Below are positions 59,201-62,143 of a stretch of 64,000 nucleotides of DNA, piece after piece (within the stretch, counting starts at the first letter, position 1; each line of letters starts with the position of its first letter). Source of the DNA: Atherinomorus stipes. Lineage: Eukaryota; Chordata; Actinopteri; Atheriniformes; Atherinidae. Both the position numbers and the translations under genes were made by a program. The notes under the pieces were generated by a model. The model saw only the letters and a program-made list of their open reading frames with translations, was not told where the DNA came from and did no database searches. The stretch covers positions 124,001 to 188,000 of the forward strand of contig JALJCO010013423.1 of NCBI GenBank assembly GCA_023101725.1, in the 5' to 3' direction.

Positions 59201-62143
59201 AAGCTAGAATCTGATAGGCTACCGCCATCATGTGACACAGAAGCTAGAATCTGATAGGCTACCACCATCATGTTATACAGAAGCTAGAATTTGATAGGCT
59301 ACCGCCATCATGTGACACAGAAGCTAGAATCTGATAGGCTACCGCCATCATGTGACACAGAAGCTAGAATCTGATAGGCTACCACCATCATGTGATACAG
59401 AAGCTAGAATTTGATAGGCTACCGCCATCATGTGACACAGAAGCTAGAATCTGATAGACTACCGCCATCGTGTGATACAGAAGCTAGAATCTGATAGGCT
59501 ACCGCCATCATGTGACACAGAAGCTAGAATCTGATAGGCTACCGCCATCATGTGACACAGAAGCTAGAATCTGATAGGCTCCTGCCATCATGTGACACAG
59601 AAGCTAGAATCTGATAGGCTACCACCATCATGTGACACAGAAGCTAGAATTTGATAGGCTACCGCCATCATGTGACACAGAAGCTAGAATCTGATAGGCT
59701 CCCGCCATCATGTGACACAGAAGCTAGAATCTGATAGGCTACCACCATCATGTGATACAGAAGCTAGAATTTGATAGGCTACCGCCATCATGTGACACAG
59801 AAGCTAGAATCTGATAGACTACCGCCATCATGTGATACAGAAGCTAGAATCTGATAGGCTACCGCCATCATGTGACACAGAAGCTAGAATCTGATAGGCT
59901 ACCACCATCATGTGACACAGAAGCTAGAATCTGATAGGCTACCGCCATCATGTGACACAGAAGCTAGAATCTGATAGGCTACCACCATCATGTGATACAG
60001 AAGCTAGAATTTGATAGGCTACCGCCATCATGTGACACAGAAGCTAGAATCTGATAGGCTCCCGCCATCATGTGACACAGAAGCTAGAATCTGATAGGCT
60101 ACCACCATCATGTGATACAGAAGCTAGAATCTGATAGGCTACCACCATCATGTGATACATAAGCTAGAATCTGATAGGCTACCACCATCATGTAATACAG
60201 AAGCTAGAATCTGATAGGCTACCGCCATCATGTGATACAGAAGCTAGAATCTGATAGGCTACCACCATCATGTGATACAGAAGCTAGAATCTGATAGGCT
60301 ACCACCATCATGTGACACAGAAGCTAGAATCTGATAGGCTACCGCCATCATGTGACACAGAAGCTAGAATCTGATAGGCTACTGCCATCATGTTTCACAG
60401 AAGCTAGAATCTGATATGCTACCACCATCATGTGATACAGAAGCTAGAATCTGATAGGCTACCGCCATCATGTGACACAGAAGCAAGAATATGATAGGCT
60501 ACCGCCATCATGTGACACAGAAGCTAGAATCTGATAGGCTACCACCATCATGTGACACAGAAGCTAGAATCTGATAGGCTACCACCATCATGTGACACAG
60601 AAGCTAGAATCTGATAGGCTACCACCATCATGTGATACAGAAGCTAGAATCTGATAGGCTACCACCATCATGTGATACAGAAGCTAGAATCTGATAGGCT
60701 ACCACCATCATGTGATACAGAAGCTAGAATCTGATAGGCTACCACCGTCATGTGATACAGAAGCTAGAATCTGATAGGCTACCACCATCATGTGACACAG
60801 AAGCTAGAGTCTGGCTGCTTTCTCATCATTTCATTGCCTAAAACTCTCAGAAGTGGAAACAGATTTCATGTTTTGTATCTGTACAGTGGTATTGCGATTG
60901 TTATGGCTGCCTTTTTTAAATTGTTTTTGTTTTTTAAATGAAAGAAAAGTATTGATTCCGATATTTTGTCTGGCTGGTATCGAAATATCAAGTCCAGGGT
61001 GTCTATATGCACATTCCCTCTGTACGAAGTAAAGACGCGTCACATGAAAGTGGCAGACTCGGTCAGAAAAAAGAAAACCTGCTACCTTGGGAACCATCTC
61101 TCTGTTCATTCATACACGACTCTTCATTAGTAGTCAGTGAAATGAATAGATGGCGATGGGCATGTTGCTGAGACCAGAAGCGATGAGTCATCTGTAAATA
61201 TCATCTTCATTGCCAGCAGGGCGAGAGACGGTGAGCCACGTTAAATTATACATCCTGTTGCAGCAGATGCATCAAATATTAACAGGAACCGCCGTGTGTG
61301 TTGGAGTCGCTGCTCGCTGATGCTGCTGCTTCTGAGGAGCAACAGTTTGTTCAGCCTCTGTTTCCTTTTTTTAGCCGCAGAAGGAAAACATAAAGAGCGG
61401 TTATAGTAATGCAAAGCTTCCCCACGTAAGGGAAGAGATGTTTACTCACATCTAAGCAGCCATTACTGTAACCTCAAATCCTGCTGCTACACTCTTTTAG
61501 CAACTCACATCTAAACTTTAAAAGTAAAGATGTTTTTACAGTCTGAGCCCAAAAAACTGGAACAGTATTCCCTTTGAAATGTGACTGTCTGTGGAGCTCC
61601 TTTGATAAACCTGCATAATATTCCTCTGATGCAGCCTTCCCCTGTCCTCCCTCGCTCTTTCTTCCTCGTTTAAAAGCTGGGGGATACGGAGGAGAAAAGT
61701 GACGTAGTTCCCCTCCATGACCGCGTCCTCTCTTCAGCAGGGTTTCCTCCGTGCACCCTCTGCGATCTGAAGGGCTGTTGATGATGCATGCGCCCGACAC
61801 GTGCACATGCAGGCTCACTCATGCTGGCAAAGAAATCAGCACTGTTTTAATGGGGATGTTCATATCTCTCGTCTTCCTCTTTTCACTTCGTCTAACAGCT
61901 TTATTGTTTTATCTCGCAGCGTGATGTACGTGTTTGGCGGCTTTAACAGCAAGCTGCTGAGCGACGTCCTGGCGTACACCTCGGCCAGCTGCTCGGCCTT
62001 CTCCAGCCCCGAAGACTGCAGCAACGCCTGGCCTGGGATCCACTGTGTCTGGAACAGCACCCAGGACACCTGCCTGGCCTGGGAGAACGGCCCTCCTGGT
62101 CCGGATCAGCAGCAGGTCTCCGCCTCCTGCAGCGCAAGATCAA
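4646..62143 (+). CDS. atrn: attractin, N-terminal 638 codons in 12 exons (3'-partial)
   Basis: Attractin is a large, mostly extracellular type I membrane glycoprotein. In mammals it is the mahogany/zitter locus, linked to agouti-melanocortin pigment signalling, myelin maintenance and immune-cell interaction. Twelve exons join with GT-AG borders and matching phases: 4646-4878, 23704-23787, 27001-27114, 27884-28012, 32224-32420, 37585-37753, 39061-39151, 44971-45220, 45485-45668, 49847-50001, 57436-57520 and 61920-62143. Domain order is signal peptide (about 1-40), EGF-like (42-73), CUB (about 74-187), two EGF-like units (about 190-257), six kelch repeats (about 275-580) and the start of a cysteine-rich PSI-like region (about 590-638). 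Attractin is preferred over the paralogue attractin-like 1 because motifs such as [34 protein letters not shown] and [13 protein letters not shown] match attractin as I remember it. Lectin, laminin-EGF, transmembrane and tail exons lie outside the window. Whether this is one of two teleost copies cannot be told here. Confidence 0.95.
5112..5541. mobile_element. hAT-like MITE with perfect 8-bp target duplication
   Basis: This 430-bp element starts TAGGGATGGGCGATAT and ends with the exact reverse complement, ATATCGCCCATCCCTA. It is flanked by TTCATGAC at 5104-5111 and 5542-5549. An 8-bp target duplication with a TAGGG.TG terminal repeat fits a non-autonomous hAT-type element. The interior is AT-rich with many cgataa/ttatcg words and no coding capacity. 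Confidence 0.9.
5550..6294. other. intron 1 sequence, nothing recognised
   Basis: AT-rich intron sequence between two repeats; no exon, RNA or repeat structure could be supported. Confidence 0.3.
6295..6556. repeat. dispersed repeat containing GTCTGCGCT and CGAGTGCTTTTCT
   Basis: This stretch runs from CTCTGCCAAGGAGGTGATAT through GGATTTGGATGAAATTTTC to GTCTGCGCTGTACGAGTGCT. I recognise it as a widely dispersed non-coding repeat in fish and other animals. Its class is not certain to me and its ends are approximate. Confidence 0.5.
6657..6857 (-). pseudogene. Tc1/mariner transposase relic (reverse strand)
   Basis: The minus-strand frame reads ...[20 protein letters not shown]. This resembles the Tc1 transposase block around the second catalytic Asp, where a HGGGSVMVWGC-type motif is typical. 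The rest of the transposase is missing or degraded. Confidence 0.55.
6858..8100. other. intron 1 sequence, nothing recognised
   Basis: No supported gene or repeat; two short G-runs at about 7550 and 7585 are the only notable composition features. Confidence 0.3.
8126..8398. mobile_element. foldback hAT-like MITE nested in another element
   Basis: This 273-bp near-palindrome starts TAGGGCTGGGAAAAAAAATG and ends CTCCCAGCCCTA. Its two halves are inverted copies of each other (TATCGCAATATTTTCATATG against CATATGAAAATATCGCAATA). It is flanked by ATTGGCCC (8118-8125) and ATCGGCCC (8399-8406), an 8-bp target duplication with one mismatch, inside the TATCGGCC motif of the host element. Confidence 0.85.
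8592..9019. mobile_element. second foldback MITE, TAGGGATGGGAAAAAATATCG type
   Basis: It starts TAGGGATGGGAAAAAATATC and ends near 9019 with TTTTTTTCCACCCCTA. The interior carries repeated and inverted GAAATCTTGCGA-like words. A related copy sits at the same place of the same host element at about 41459-41866, so this insertion predates duplication of the composite. Confidence 0.65.
9902..10614. mobile_element. hAT-like element with perfect 8-bp target duplication
   Basis: It starts CAGGGATGCACGATAA and ends TTATCGTGCATCCCTA (inverted repeat differing only at the outermost base). It is flanked by ATACTAAC at 9894-9901 and 10615-10622. It lies inside the 9544-10677 element and itself contains the foldback MITE at 10279-10579. 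The interior includes GGCCGATACCGATAA words. Confidence 0.9.
10279..10579. mobile_element. innermost foldback MITE carrying TCTCGCGAGA palindromes
   Basis: This 301-bp near-palindrome starts TAGGGCTGTGAAAAAAATCG and ends TTCCCCAGCCCTA. It is flanked by GGAATTAT and ATAATTAT (6 of 8 bases alike). It belongs to the same family as 8126-8398. It keeps two intact TCTCGCGAGA palindromes (10432-10441 and 10463-10472), whereas the 8126 copy shows TCTCGCAAGA and TCTGGCGAGA at equivalent places. Confidence 0.85.
10937..11359 (-). repeat. LTR (3' LTR of the Gypsy element)
   Basis: 423 bp with TG...CA ends in the + reading and TGTTA/TAACA terminal inverted repeat. Preceded by target duplication CATCC at 10932-10936. 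An AATAAA-type polyadenylation signal lies on the minus strand opposite the TTTATT near 11017. Confidence 0.93.
12200..12553 (-). pseudogene. retropepsin-like protease fragment of the Gypsy element
   Basis: The frame encodes [12 protein letters not shown]. The Asp-Thr-Ala at 12410-12418 matches the aspartic protease active-site triplet (DT/SG or DTA). A later segment in another frame near 12205 ([11 protein letters not shown]) resembles the protease C-terminal part in fish Gypsy elements. No reverse transcriptase follows; coding similarity fades before 11930. Confidence 0.75.
12543..13684 (-). pseudogene. Gypsy gag relic with SCAN-like capsid and zinc knuckle, frameshifted
   Basis: The minus-strand frame opens with Met at 13684. 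The N-terminal half has a Glu/Arg-rich coiled-coil-like stretch ([14 protein letters not shown]...). The frame breaks near 13070-13085, and the capsid continues in another frame (12543-13064) with [19 protein letters not shown] and a [14 protein letters not shown] segment resembling the SCAN domain. A CX2CX4HX4C zinc knuckle is encoded at 12580-12621 in yet another frame, so at least two frameshifts break the protein. In intact relatives gag packages element RNA into particles; this copy cannot make the full protein. Confidence 0.85.
13819..13836 (-). other. primer-binding site for tRNA-Pro
   Basis: On the minus strand the sequence TGGGGGCTCATCCGGGAT lies 4 bases inside the 5' LTR. It matches the tRNA-Pro 3' end complement (TGGGGGCTCGTCCGGGAT) with one change (CpG to CpA). 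Confidence 0.88.
13841..14262 (-). repeat. LTR (5' LTR of the Gypsy element)
   Basis: 422 bp, identical to the other LTR apart from a one-base A-run difference near 14092. Followed by target duplication CATCC at 14263-14267. The near identity points to a recent insertion. Confidence 0.93.
14339..16749. other. intron 1 sequence, no gene seen
   Basis: Short frames occur on both strands, but none shows a domain or a pair of good splice sites continuing attractin. A GC-rich patch lies near 15780-15870. An A-run is present at about 16129-16142. Confidence 0.3.
16750..16976. repeat. 9-bp minisatellite (CCATGTTCT), about 25 copies
   Basis: The 9-bp unit CCATGTTCT is repeated with two main variants (CCATGTTCTT junctions and CCATGATCT). 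Because 9 is a multiple of 3, frames stay open on both strands and give artefact peptides such as HVLHVL, MFSMFS and EHGEHG. These are not genes. Confidence 0.95.
17200..17640. mobile_element. hAT-like MITE, TAGGGCTGCAACGATTA type
   Basis: It starts TAGGGCTGCAACGATTAC and ends ATCGATAGCTGCAGCCCTA. Inner TAATCGA/TCGATTA words continue the inverted repeat. No clean 8-bp duplication was found, possibly because it lies in another degenerate element (TAGGGATGGGCATTTG at 17165, and CCAGCCCTAG near 17841). Confidence 0.75.
17842..20599. other. intron 1 sequence with hAT end fragments
   Basis: A hAT-type right end is visible at about 18300-18394 (CCGATACCGATGG to ATATCGTGCATCCCT). Smaller TATCGG-rich scraps occur at about 19785-19830 and 20125-20160. 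No coding or RNA gene was recognised. Confidence 0.4.
21068..21556. mobile_element. Tc1/mariner-like MITE with TA target duplication
   Basis: It starts CAGTCATCCTCAAAATTATT and ends AATTTTGAGGACGACTG, flanked by TA on both sides (21066-21067, 21557-21558). The roughly 490-bp body has no transposase. Related copies or pieces in this window: 22904-23394, 29560-29672, 30701-31759, 55858-56050 and 57826-58520. Confidence 0.85.
21557..22903. other. intron 1 sequence with TATCGG repeat scraps
   Basis: The stretch 21750-21850 (CAGTATCGGCCCC, TTTTATCAGCTGAGGCTGAT) is related to 23530-23640, both lying to the right of a Tc1-like MITE. The rest shows nothing I can name. Confidence 0.4.
22904..23394. 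mobile_element. second copy of the Tc1/mariner-like MITE
   Basis: The body matches 21068-21556 (GAAACTAATAATAAATAAAA; CCTGATTGTCTCAAAGTGTT; AGGAGGGTATGAATAATTTT), but the terminal repeats are more decayed. It sits inside the same kind of host repeat as the first copy. Confidence 0.75.
23704..23787 (+). CDS. atrn: atrn exon 2: start of CUB domain
   Basis: An 84-nt exon, phase 2 to phase 2, residues 78-106. It follows a pyrimidine-rich acceptor ending TTCTTCCAG and ends before GTAAGT. It encodes [18 protein letters not shown] followed by KCTWLIEG, the first beta strands of the CUB domain with its conserved cysteine and tryptophan. Confidence 0.95.
24000..26079. other. intron 2 sequence, no gene seen
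   Basis: A hAT right-end scrap (TATCGGTGCATCCCTA) ends at about 24309. No exon or RNA gene is supported. Confidence 0.35.
26080..26345. repeat. AAAAAGTCAGAATTCTGA-type repeat with (TA)n core
   Basis: Runs of GTCAGAATTCTG/GACTTTTTTC alternate in direct and inverted order around a (TA)n microsatellite at about 26219-26268. The structure is self-complementary and low in complexity. Confidence 0.75.
26440..26930 (+). pseudogene. Tc1/mariner transposase relic
   Basis: The + strand has GAGCACGGTGGTGGCAGTAT and then CTCTGGGGGTGTTTTCCAGC, coding for a HGGGS...LWGCF-like block typical of Tc1 transposases, in a sequence otherwise full of stops and frameshifts. Ends are approximate. Confidence 0.6.
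27001..27114 (+). CDS. atrn: atrn exon 3: middle of CUB domain
   Basis: A 114-nt exon, phase 2 to phase 2, residues 106-144. Acceptor TTTTACAG, donor GTAGGT. It encodes [20 protein letters not shown] and then [12 protein letters not shown]. The E...D...YDG pattern is the acidic cluster that coordinates calcium in many CUB domains (known for the family). Confidence 0.96.
27884..28012 (+). CDS. atrn: atrn exon 4: end of CUB domain
   Basis: A 129-nt exon, phase 2 to phase 2, residues 144-187. Acceptor TTATTGCAG, donor GTGAGA. It encodes [18 protein letters not shown] and then [20 protein letters not shown], the last CUB strands. Three N-glycosylation sequons are visible (NET, NLT, NIS), in keeping with an extracellular glycoprotein. 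Confidence 0.96.
28117..28826. mobile_element. hAT-like element(s), degenerate
   Basis: The left end reads AAGGATGCACGATATTGGAG with CCGATATCGATACCGA, related to 31017-31558. The right end reads ATATATTGCCCAGCCCTT, the reverse of a GGGCTGGGCAATAT terminal repeat from a different hAT subfamily. They may be two overlapping elements. The interior is CpG-containing and non-coding. Confidence 0.45.
29070..29939. mobile_element. hAT-like element, 870 bp, with TTCAGTAG repeat at both ends
   Basis: It starts TAGGGCTGTGTTCAAAAAAT and ends CGATACCCAGCCCTA, with GAATCGATT words inside both ends. The 8-bp string TTCAGTAG occurs at the left junction (including the element's first three bases) and again directly after the right end, so the duplication is 5 to 8 bp depending on where the element is cut. 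A Tc1-like MITE end fragment lies inside at about 29560-29672. Confidence 0.75.
30618..31847. mobile_element. hAT-like element with two further elements nested inside
   Basis: The ends are TAGGGGTGCAAGATAATTAT and CATTATTGTGCATTCCTA. The outer sequence is interrupted by a reversed Tc1-like MITE (30701-31759), which is itself interrupted by a hAT-like element (31017-31558). Outer sequence resumes at about 31765 with TTATCGGTTATCAGTATCAG, like the element end at 42049-42162. Confidence 0.7.
31017..31558. mobile_element. innermost hAT-like element of a three-level nest
   Basis: It starts TAGGGATGCACGATATTGG and ends TATTGTGTATCCCCA. It interrupts a Tc1-like MITE between TGTGTCT and GTCTGGGA; intact copies of that MITE read through this point (reverse of TCCCAGACACAT). 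It lacks the foldback insertion present in the related elements at 8101-9179 and 41318-42024, so it shows the empty site. Confidence 0.75.
32224..32420 (+). CDS. atrn: atrn exon 5: two EGF-like units
   Basis: A 197-nt exon, phase 2 to phase 1, residues 187-253. It follows a long pyrimidine tract and acceptor GGAAG, and ends CAAG|GTGGGC. It encodes [11 protein letters not shown] through [13 protein letters not shown] and then [14 protein letters not shown] through CICGAGWQG: two cysteine-rich EGF-like units back to back. The acceptor choice is set by phase; it makes codon 187 Arg where I recall Ser in the human protein. Confidence 0.92.
32421..33632. other. intron 5 sequence, nothing recognised
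   Basis: No gene or named repeat could be supported. Confidence 0.3.
33633..33850 (-). repeat. tRNA-derived SINE-like repeat (reverse orientation)
   Basis: On the minus strand, GGACCCAGGTTCGAGTCC contains a polymerase III B-box (GGTTCGAGTCC), followed by CTTAACCCCC and CAGCCCACTGCTC, and ends near AATTTCCCCTCGGGGATC. I recognise this as a common teleost short interspersed repeat. The A-box side is not clear. Confidence 0.6.
33913..34128. mobile_element. possible MITE with CTTTCAGAC / GTCTGAAAG ends
   Basis: GCCCCTTTCAGACTTG on the left and TGTCTGAAAGCGCC on the right form an inverted repeat with CGG/CCG-containing interior. No target duplication was identified. A similar end scrap lies at about 56232-56250. 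Confidence 0.4.
34129..35329. other. intron 5 sequence with a (CT)n run
   Basis: A CT microsatellite occupies about 34904-34934. Otherwise no structure was recognised; open frames here are low-complexity or lack any domain. Confidence 0.35.
35330..37060. repeat. dispersed repeat region hosting a 51-bp minisatellite
   Basis: Motifs such as GGAGTTTGTTCCAGACATGT, GAGCATAGAAGCTGAACACA and GGGGAACTCCACAGG are familiar from dispersed fish repeats. The region looks like one degenerate repeat expanded in the middle by the array at 35608-36150. I cannot assign its class. Confidence 0.45.
35608..36150. repeat. 51-bp minisatellite, about 10.6 copies
   Basis: Unit boundaries recur exactly every 51 bp (for example TCTGGT at 35661, 35712, 35763, 35814, 35865 up to 36120). 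Units differ by a few bases (AGATCG/AGATCC; AAGTCC/AAGCAC). Since 51 = 17 codons, frames stay open on both strands and create apparent 17-residue protein repeats. Confidence 0.95.
37061..37584. other. intron 5 end, nothing recognised
   Basis: A T-run at about 37417-37431; the pyrimidine tract and acceptor of exon 6 close the stretch. Confidence 0.3.
37585..37753 (+). CDS. atrn: atrn exon 6: end of EGF unit, kelch repeat 1
   Basis: A 169-nt exon, phase 1 to phase 2, residues 253-309. Acceptor CCTCCTCAG, donor GTAAGT. It encodes [19 protein letters not shown] and then [20 protein letters not shown]. The double glycine (VVGGY) marks the first kelch blade. Sequons NSS and NAS are present. Confidence 0.95.
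37754..39060. other. intron 6 with hAT-like end fragments
   Basis: TAGGGGTGTATTGATTCATT at about 38450 and TAGGGCTGGACAATATAG at about 38752 look like left ends of two hAT-type elements. Partners and target duplications were not found. A C-run lies at about 38825-38838. Confidence 0.4.
39061..39151 (+). CDS. atrn: atrn exon 7: kelch linker with [10 protein letters not shown]
   Basis: A 91-nt exon, phase 2 to phase 0, residues 309-339. Acceptor CTCTCTGTAG, donor GTGAGT. It encodes [15 protein letters not shown] and then [12 protein letters not shown]: the strand-D tryptophan of kelch blade 1 and the RYGHS motif that opens blade 2. Confidence 0.95.
39152..40060. other. intron 7 start with a hAT-like fragment
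   Basis: TAGGGATTGCAAAAAATATTG at about 39688, with AATCAATGCATTGC and ATCGATTGATTC words, resembles a decayed hAT-type element ending near 40035. Nothing else is recognised. Confidence 0.35.
40061..40750. mobile_element. possible hAT-like element pair
   Basis: TAGGGGTGC at 40061 and GCACCCCTA ending about 40750 are inverted. A second left end, TAGGGCTGGGCGATAATTCG, starts at about 40074 and includes the CGATA-rich block and a GC-rich part typical of one fish hAT family. No target duplication was found. Confidence 0.4.
40817..40834. repeat. poly-G tract
   Basis: An uninterrupted run of about 18 G residues in intron 7; such tracts can form G-quadruplexes and are error-prone in assembly. Confidence 0.9.
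41318..42024. mobile_element. hAT-like composite, second copy of the 8400-9179 arrangement
   Basis: The flanks (41318-41455: GCTGTTTCTAAAGTCTAA, CAGACTTTAAAACTTCTTAA; 41870-42024: TTTAATATTGGTATCGATAT) match 8430-8590 and 9020-9179 in the same order. The insert between them (about 41459-41866) matches the foldback MITE at 8592-9019. Confidence 0.7.
42049..42162. mobile_element. hAT-like right-end fragment
   Basis: TTATCGGTTATCTGTTATC, GCCTTTAGGAGCTGAAAT and ATTATCGTGCATCCTTA match the right end of the elements at 30618-31847 and (reversed) the left part of 9902-10614. Confidence 0.55.
42163..44970. other. intron 7 remainder, no gene seen
   Basis: No exon or named repeat is supported. The pyrimidine tract before exon 8 is at about 44944-44970. 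Open frames overlapping exon 8 in other phases are shadows. Confidence 0.3.
44971..45220 (+). CDS. atrn: atrn exon 8: kelch repeats 2 and 3
   Basis: A 250-nt exon, phase 0 to phase 1, residues 340-423. Acceptor TTTCTCTCAG, donor GTACGT. It encodes [18 protein letters not shown], then [12 protein letters not shown], then [20 protein letters not shown]. Two kelch blades are visible; the second has FGH in place of the usual double glycine, as I recall for attractins generally. Confidence 0.96.
45485..45668 (+). CDS. atrn: atrn exon 9: kelch repeat 4
   Basis: A 184-nt exon, phase 1 to phase 2, residues 423-484. Acceptor GACCCCTCAG, donor GTGAGT. It encodes [19 protein letters not shown] and then [20 protein letters not shown], a typical kelch blade with double glycine and YK..DVD strand. 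The preceding intron is only 264 nt, the shortest in the window. Confidence 0.96.
45951..46560 (+). pseudogene. Tc1 transposase relic, N-terminal and first catalytic parts
   Basis: The frame at 46041-46394 encodes a helix-turn-helix region ([15 protein letters not shown]), a GRPR-like linker ([14 protein letters not shown]) and [12 protein letters not shown], all typical of Tc1 transposases. The next block, with the WSDET-type catalytic Asp, is in another frame. The upstream start (ATGGGTAAAAGC-type, 45951) is also out of frame. Frameshifts and stops make it non-functional. Confidence 0.85.
46563..47139. mobile_element. MITE inserted in the Tc1-like transposon
   Basis: TGGGTTTACATGGA (46563-46576) and TCCATGTAAACATACCCA (47122-47139) form the inverted ends. 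Inside, TACATGGACCC, GTGTAAACGCTG and CATGTAAACAGC words recur. Transposase-like sequence resumes right after it (GAGGGAAGAATGAACGGAG). Target duplication is not clear. Confidence 0.75.
47609..48729. mobile_element. hAT-like element, 1.12 kb, perfect 8-bp target duplication
   Basis: It starts TCGGGCTGTAACGGTACAC and ends GTGTACTGTTACAGCCCTA. It is flanked by GTACATAC at 47601-47608 and 48730-48737. The interior is non-coding with CpG-rich stretches (47940-48110) and a C-run at about 48417-48433. Confidence 0.9.
48746..49515. mobile_element. hAT-like element, 770 bp, with imperfect target duplication
   Basis: It starts TAGGCATGTAACGATATAAA and ends TCGATTATTGTTACATCCCTA, flanked by ACGTGTAT and GCATGTAT (6 of 8 alike). 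It lies only 8 bp beyond the duplication of the previous element. It is the uninterrupted relative of 9544-10677. Confidence 0.8.
49847..50001 (+). CDS. atrn: atrn exon 10: kelch repeat 5
   Basis: A 155-nt exon, phase 2 to phase 1, residues 484-536. Acceptor CGTCTGCAG, donor GTCAGT. It encodes [18 protein letters not shown] and then [20 protein letters not shown]. The kelch double glycine and the attractin-specific NTHNDTS stretch with a sequon are present. Confidence 0.96.
50353..50760 (+). pseudogene. Tc1-like element fragment with transposase C-terminal relic
   Basis: TACACTACTCACAAAAAGTTA looks like a Tc1-type terminal repeat (a second one, CACTACTCACAAAACGTTAG, is at 51845). The + strand then encodes a SPDLNP-like motif (CAGAGTCCAGACCTGAACCC), the region of the third catalytic residue, ahead of a degraded C-terminus. 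TA-rich simple repeats precede it (50270-50352). Confidence 0.6.
51845..52680. mobile_element. Tc1-like element relic, interrupted
   Basis: It starts CACTACTCACAAAACGTTAG. The part from 52400 to 52680 (GACTCATCGGACCACATGAC, CTGTTCAGTCCCAATCGTGA) belongs to a common fish Tc1-like family, read on the reverse strand. A probable MITE lies inside at 52037-52387. Confidence 0.55.
52037..52387. mobile_element. probable PIF/Harbinger-like MITE (CCCTGTTTCCAC ends)
   Basis: CCCTGTTTCCACCAGCAGGT at the left and GAGTGGAAACGGGG at the right form inverted ends. The flanking trinucleotides TAG and TAA would fit a degenerate 3-bp duplication. Interior is GC-rich and non-coding. Confidence 0.55.
52734..53286. 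mobile_element. hAT-like MITE (TTCGGTGCATCCCTA family), perfect 8-bp duplication
   Basis: It starts TAGGGATGCACCGAAAATTC and ends TTTTCATTTCGGTGCATCCCTA (last 20 bases quoted in part), with TTTCGGCC/GGCCGAAA words inside both ends. It is flanked by CTATTAAC at 52726-52733 and 53287-53294. Confidence 0.93.
53294..54064. mobile_element. piggyBac-like MITE candidate with TTAA duplication
   Basis: TTAA|CCCTTAAAAAACGC at 53290 and AATATAAAGGG|TTAA ending at 54068 give short CCCTT(T/A) inverted ends and the TTAA target typical of piggyBac elements. A perfect 11-bp hairpin (GTTCATAAACT, loop CGT) lies near the right end at about 54020-54044. No transposase. Confidence 0.55.
54069..55529. other. intron 10 sequence, no gene seen
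   Basis: A C-run is present at about 54980-54991. Two overlapping frames at 54211-54610 have no domain. No exon of attractin fits here. Confidence 0.3.
55560..55810 (+). pseudogene. LINE reverse-transcriptase C-terminal relic
   Basis: The + frame gives [13 protein letters not shown], followed after a stop by [16 protein letters not shown]. This matches the pattern of the C-terminal end of the reverse transcriptase in common fish LINEs (EPLLLHIERSQLRW.GHL.RMP type). Only this short piece is left. Confidence 0.6.
55858..56050. mobile_element. Tc1/mariner-like MITE, left fragment
   Basis: GAATTATTCATACCCTCC, GAAACTAATAATAAATAAAA and GTCCCAGACACATTAG match the first half of 21068-21556. A partial duplication of the same sequence follows at about 56075-56130. 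Confidence 0.6.
56240..56335 (+). mobile_element. Gypsy fragment: LTR end plus tRNA-Pro primer-binding site
   Basis: GTTTAGGGACCCGAACA followed by TATT and TGGGGGCTCGTCCGGGAT (56268-56285) matches the LTR end, spacer and primer-binding site of the Gypsy element at 10937-14262, here on the + strand, with the leader GGGATCTTGTTTTGTTTG behind it. No gag follows. The primer-binding site is intact. Confidence 0.75.
56483..56965. mobile_element. PIF/Harbinger-like MITE with TTA duplication
   Basis: It starts TGCTGCCTTCATGTGG and ends with the exact complement CCACATGAAGGCAGCA, flanked by TTA at 56480-56482 and 56966-56968. The 483-bp interior has no transposase. The 16-bp perfect terminal repeat and 3-bp TWA duplication fit the PIF/Harbinger group. 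Confidence 0.85.
57436..57520 (+). CDS. atrn: atrn exon 11: short kelch linker
   Basis: An 85-nt exon, phase 1 to phase 2, residues 536-564. Found by homology and phase because it is too short to stand out as an ORF. Acceptor CGTTCCAG, donor GTAATC. It encodes [18 protein letters not shown] and then [11 protein letters not shown], the attractin segment between kelch blades 5 and 6. It joins exon 10 (G|CA gives Ala) and exon 12 (AG|C gives Ser) without a frame break. Confidence 0.92.
57826..58520. mobile_element. Tc1/mariner-like MITE interrupted by a hAT-like MITE
   Basis: It starts at about CAGTCGTGCTAAAGATTATT with GACACCCTCCAATTAAAG, matching 21068-21556. The insertion at 58130-58478 splits it, and sequence resumes with TGTTCCTCAATAAAAATTTAG. 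The right end is lost. Confidence 0.75.
58130..58478. mobile_element. hAT-like MITE, 349 bp, perfect 8-bp duplication
   Basis: It starts TAGATCAGGGCGATATGGCC and ends ATGACCAGCCCTA, flanked by TCTCAGAA at 58122-58129 and 58479-58486. About 250 bp of the interior (from CACAGTCATACC through ATGTTACACCGGTATTACC) is nearly identical to the larger element at 62237-63094. Confidence 0.92.
58691..60810. repeat. 40-bp satellite array, 53 copies, in intron 11
   Basis: Exactly 53 tandem units of 40 bp with the form CTGATAGGCTACCACCATCA plus TGTGATACAGAAGCTAGAAT. Units vary at a few positions (ACCACC/ACCGCC/CCCGCC, GATACAG/GACACAG, CTGATAGG/TTGATAGG, AGGCT/AGACT). There are no spacers, so it is not a CRISPR array. 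Nearly all units contain TCATGTGA. The intron is flanked by exons 11 and 12. Confidence 0.98.
60811..61919. other. intron 11 end, no gene seen
   Basis: No gene or named repeat is supported; the pyrimidine-rich acceptor region of exon 12 closes it. Confidence 0.3.
61920..62143 (+). CDS. atrn: atrn exon 12: kelch repeat 6 and start of PSI-like region
   Basis: A 224-nt exon, phase 2 to phase 1, residues 564-638. Acceptor ATCTCGCAG, donor GTAAGA. It encodes [20 protein letters not shown] (kelch blade 6) and then a cysteine-rich part with [21 protein letters not shown] and DTCLAW, the start of the PSI-like region. The open frame ends in phase 1; the next exon is beyond the window. Confidence 0.94.

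Noticed and set aside
58691..60810. Regular 40-bp repeats resembling a CRISPR array
   Set aside because: Units are contiguous with no unique spacers, the context is a vertebrate intron, and no cas genes are present.
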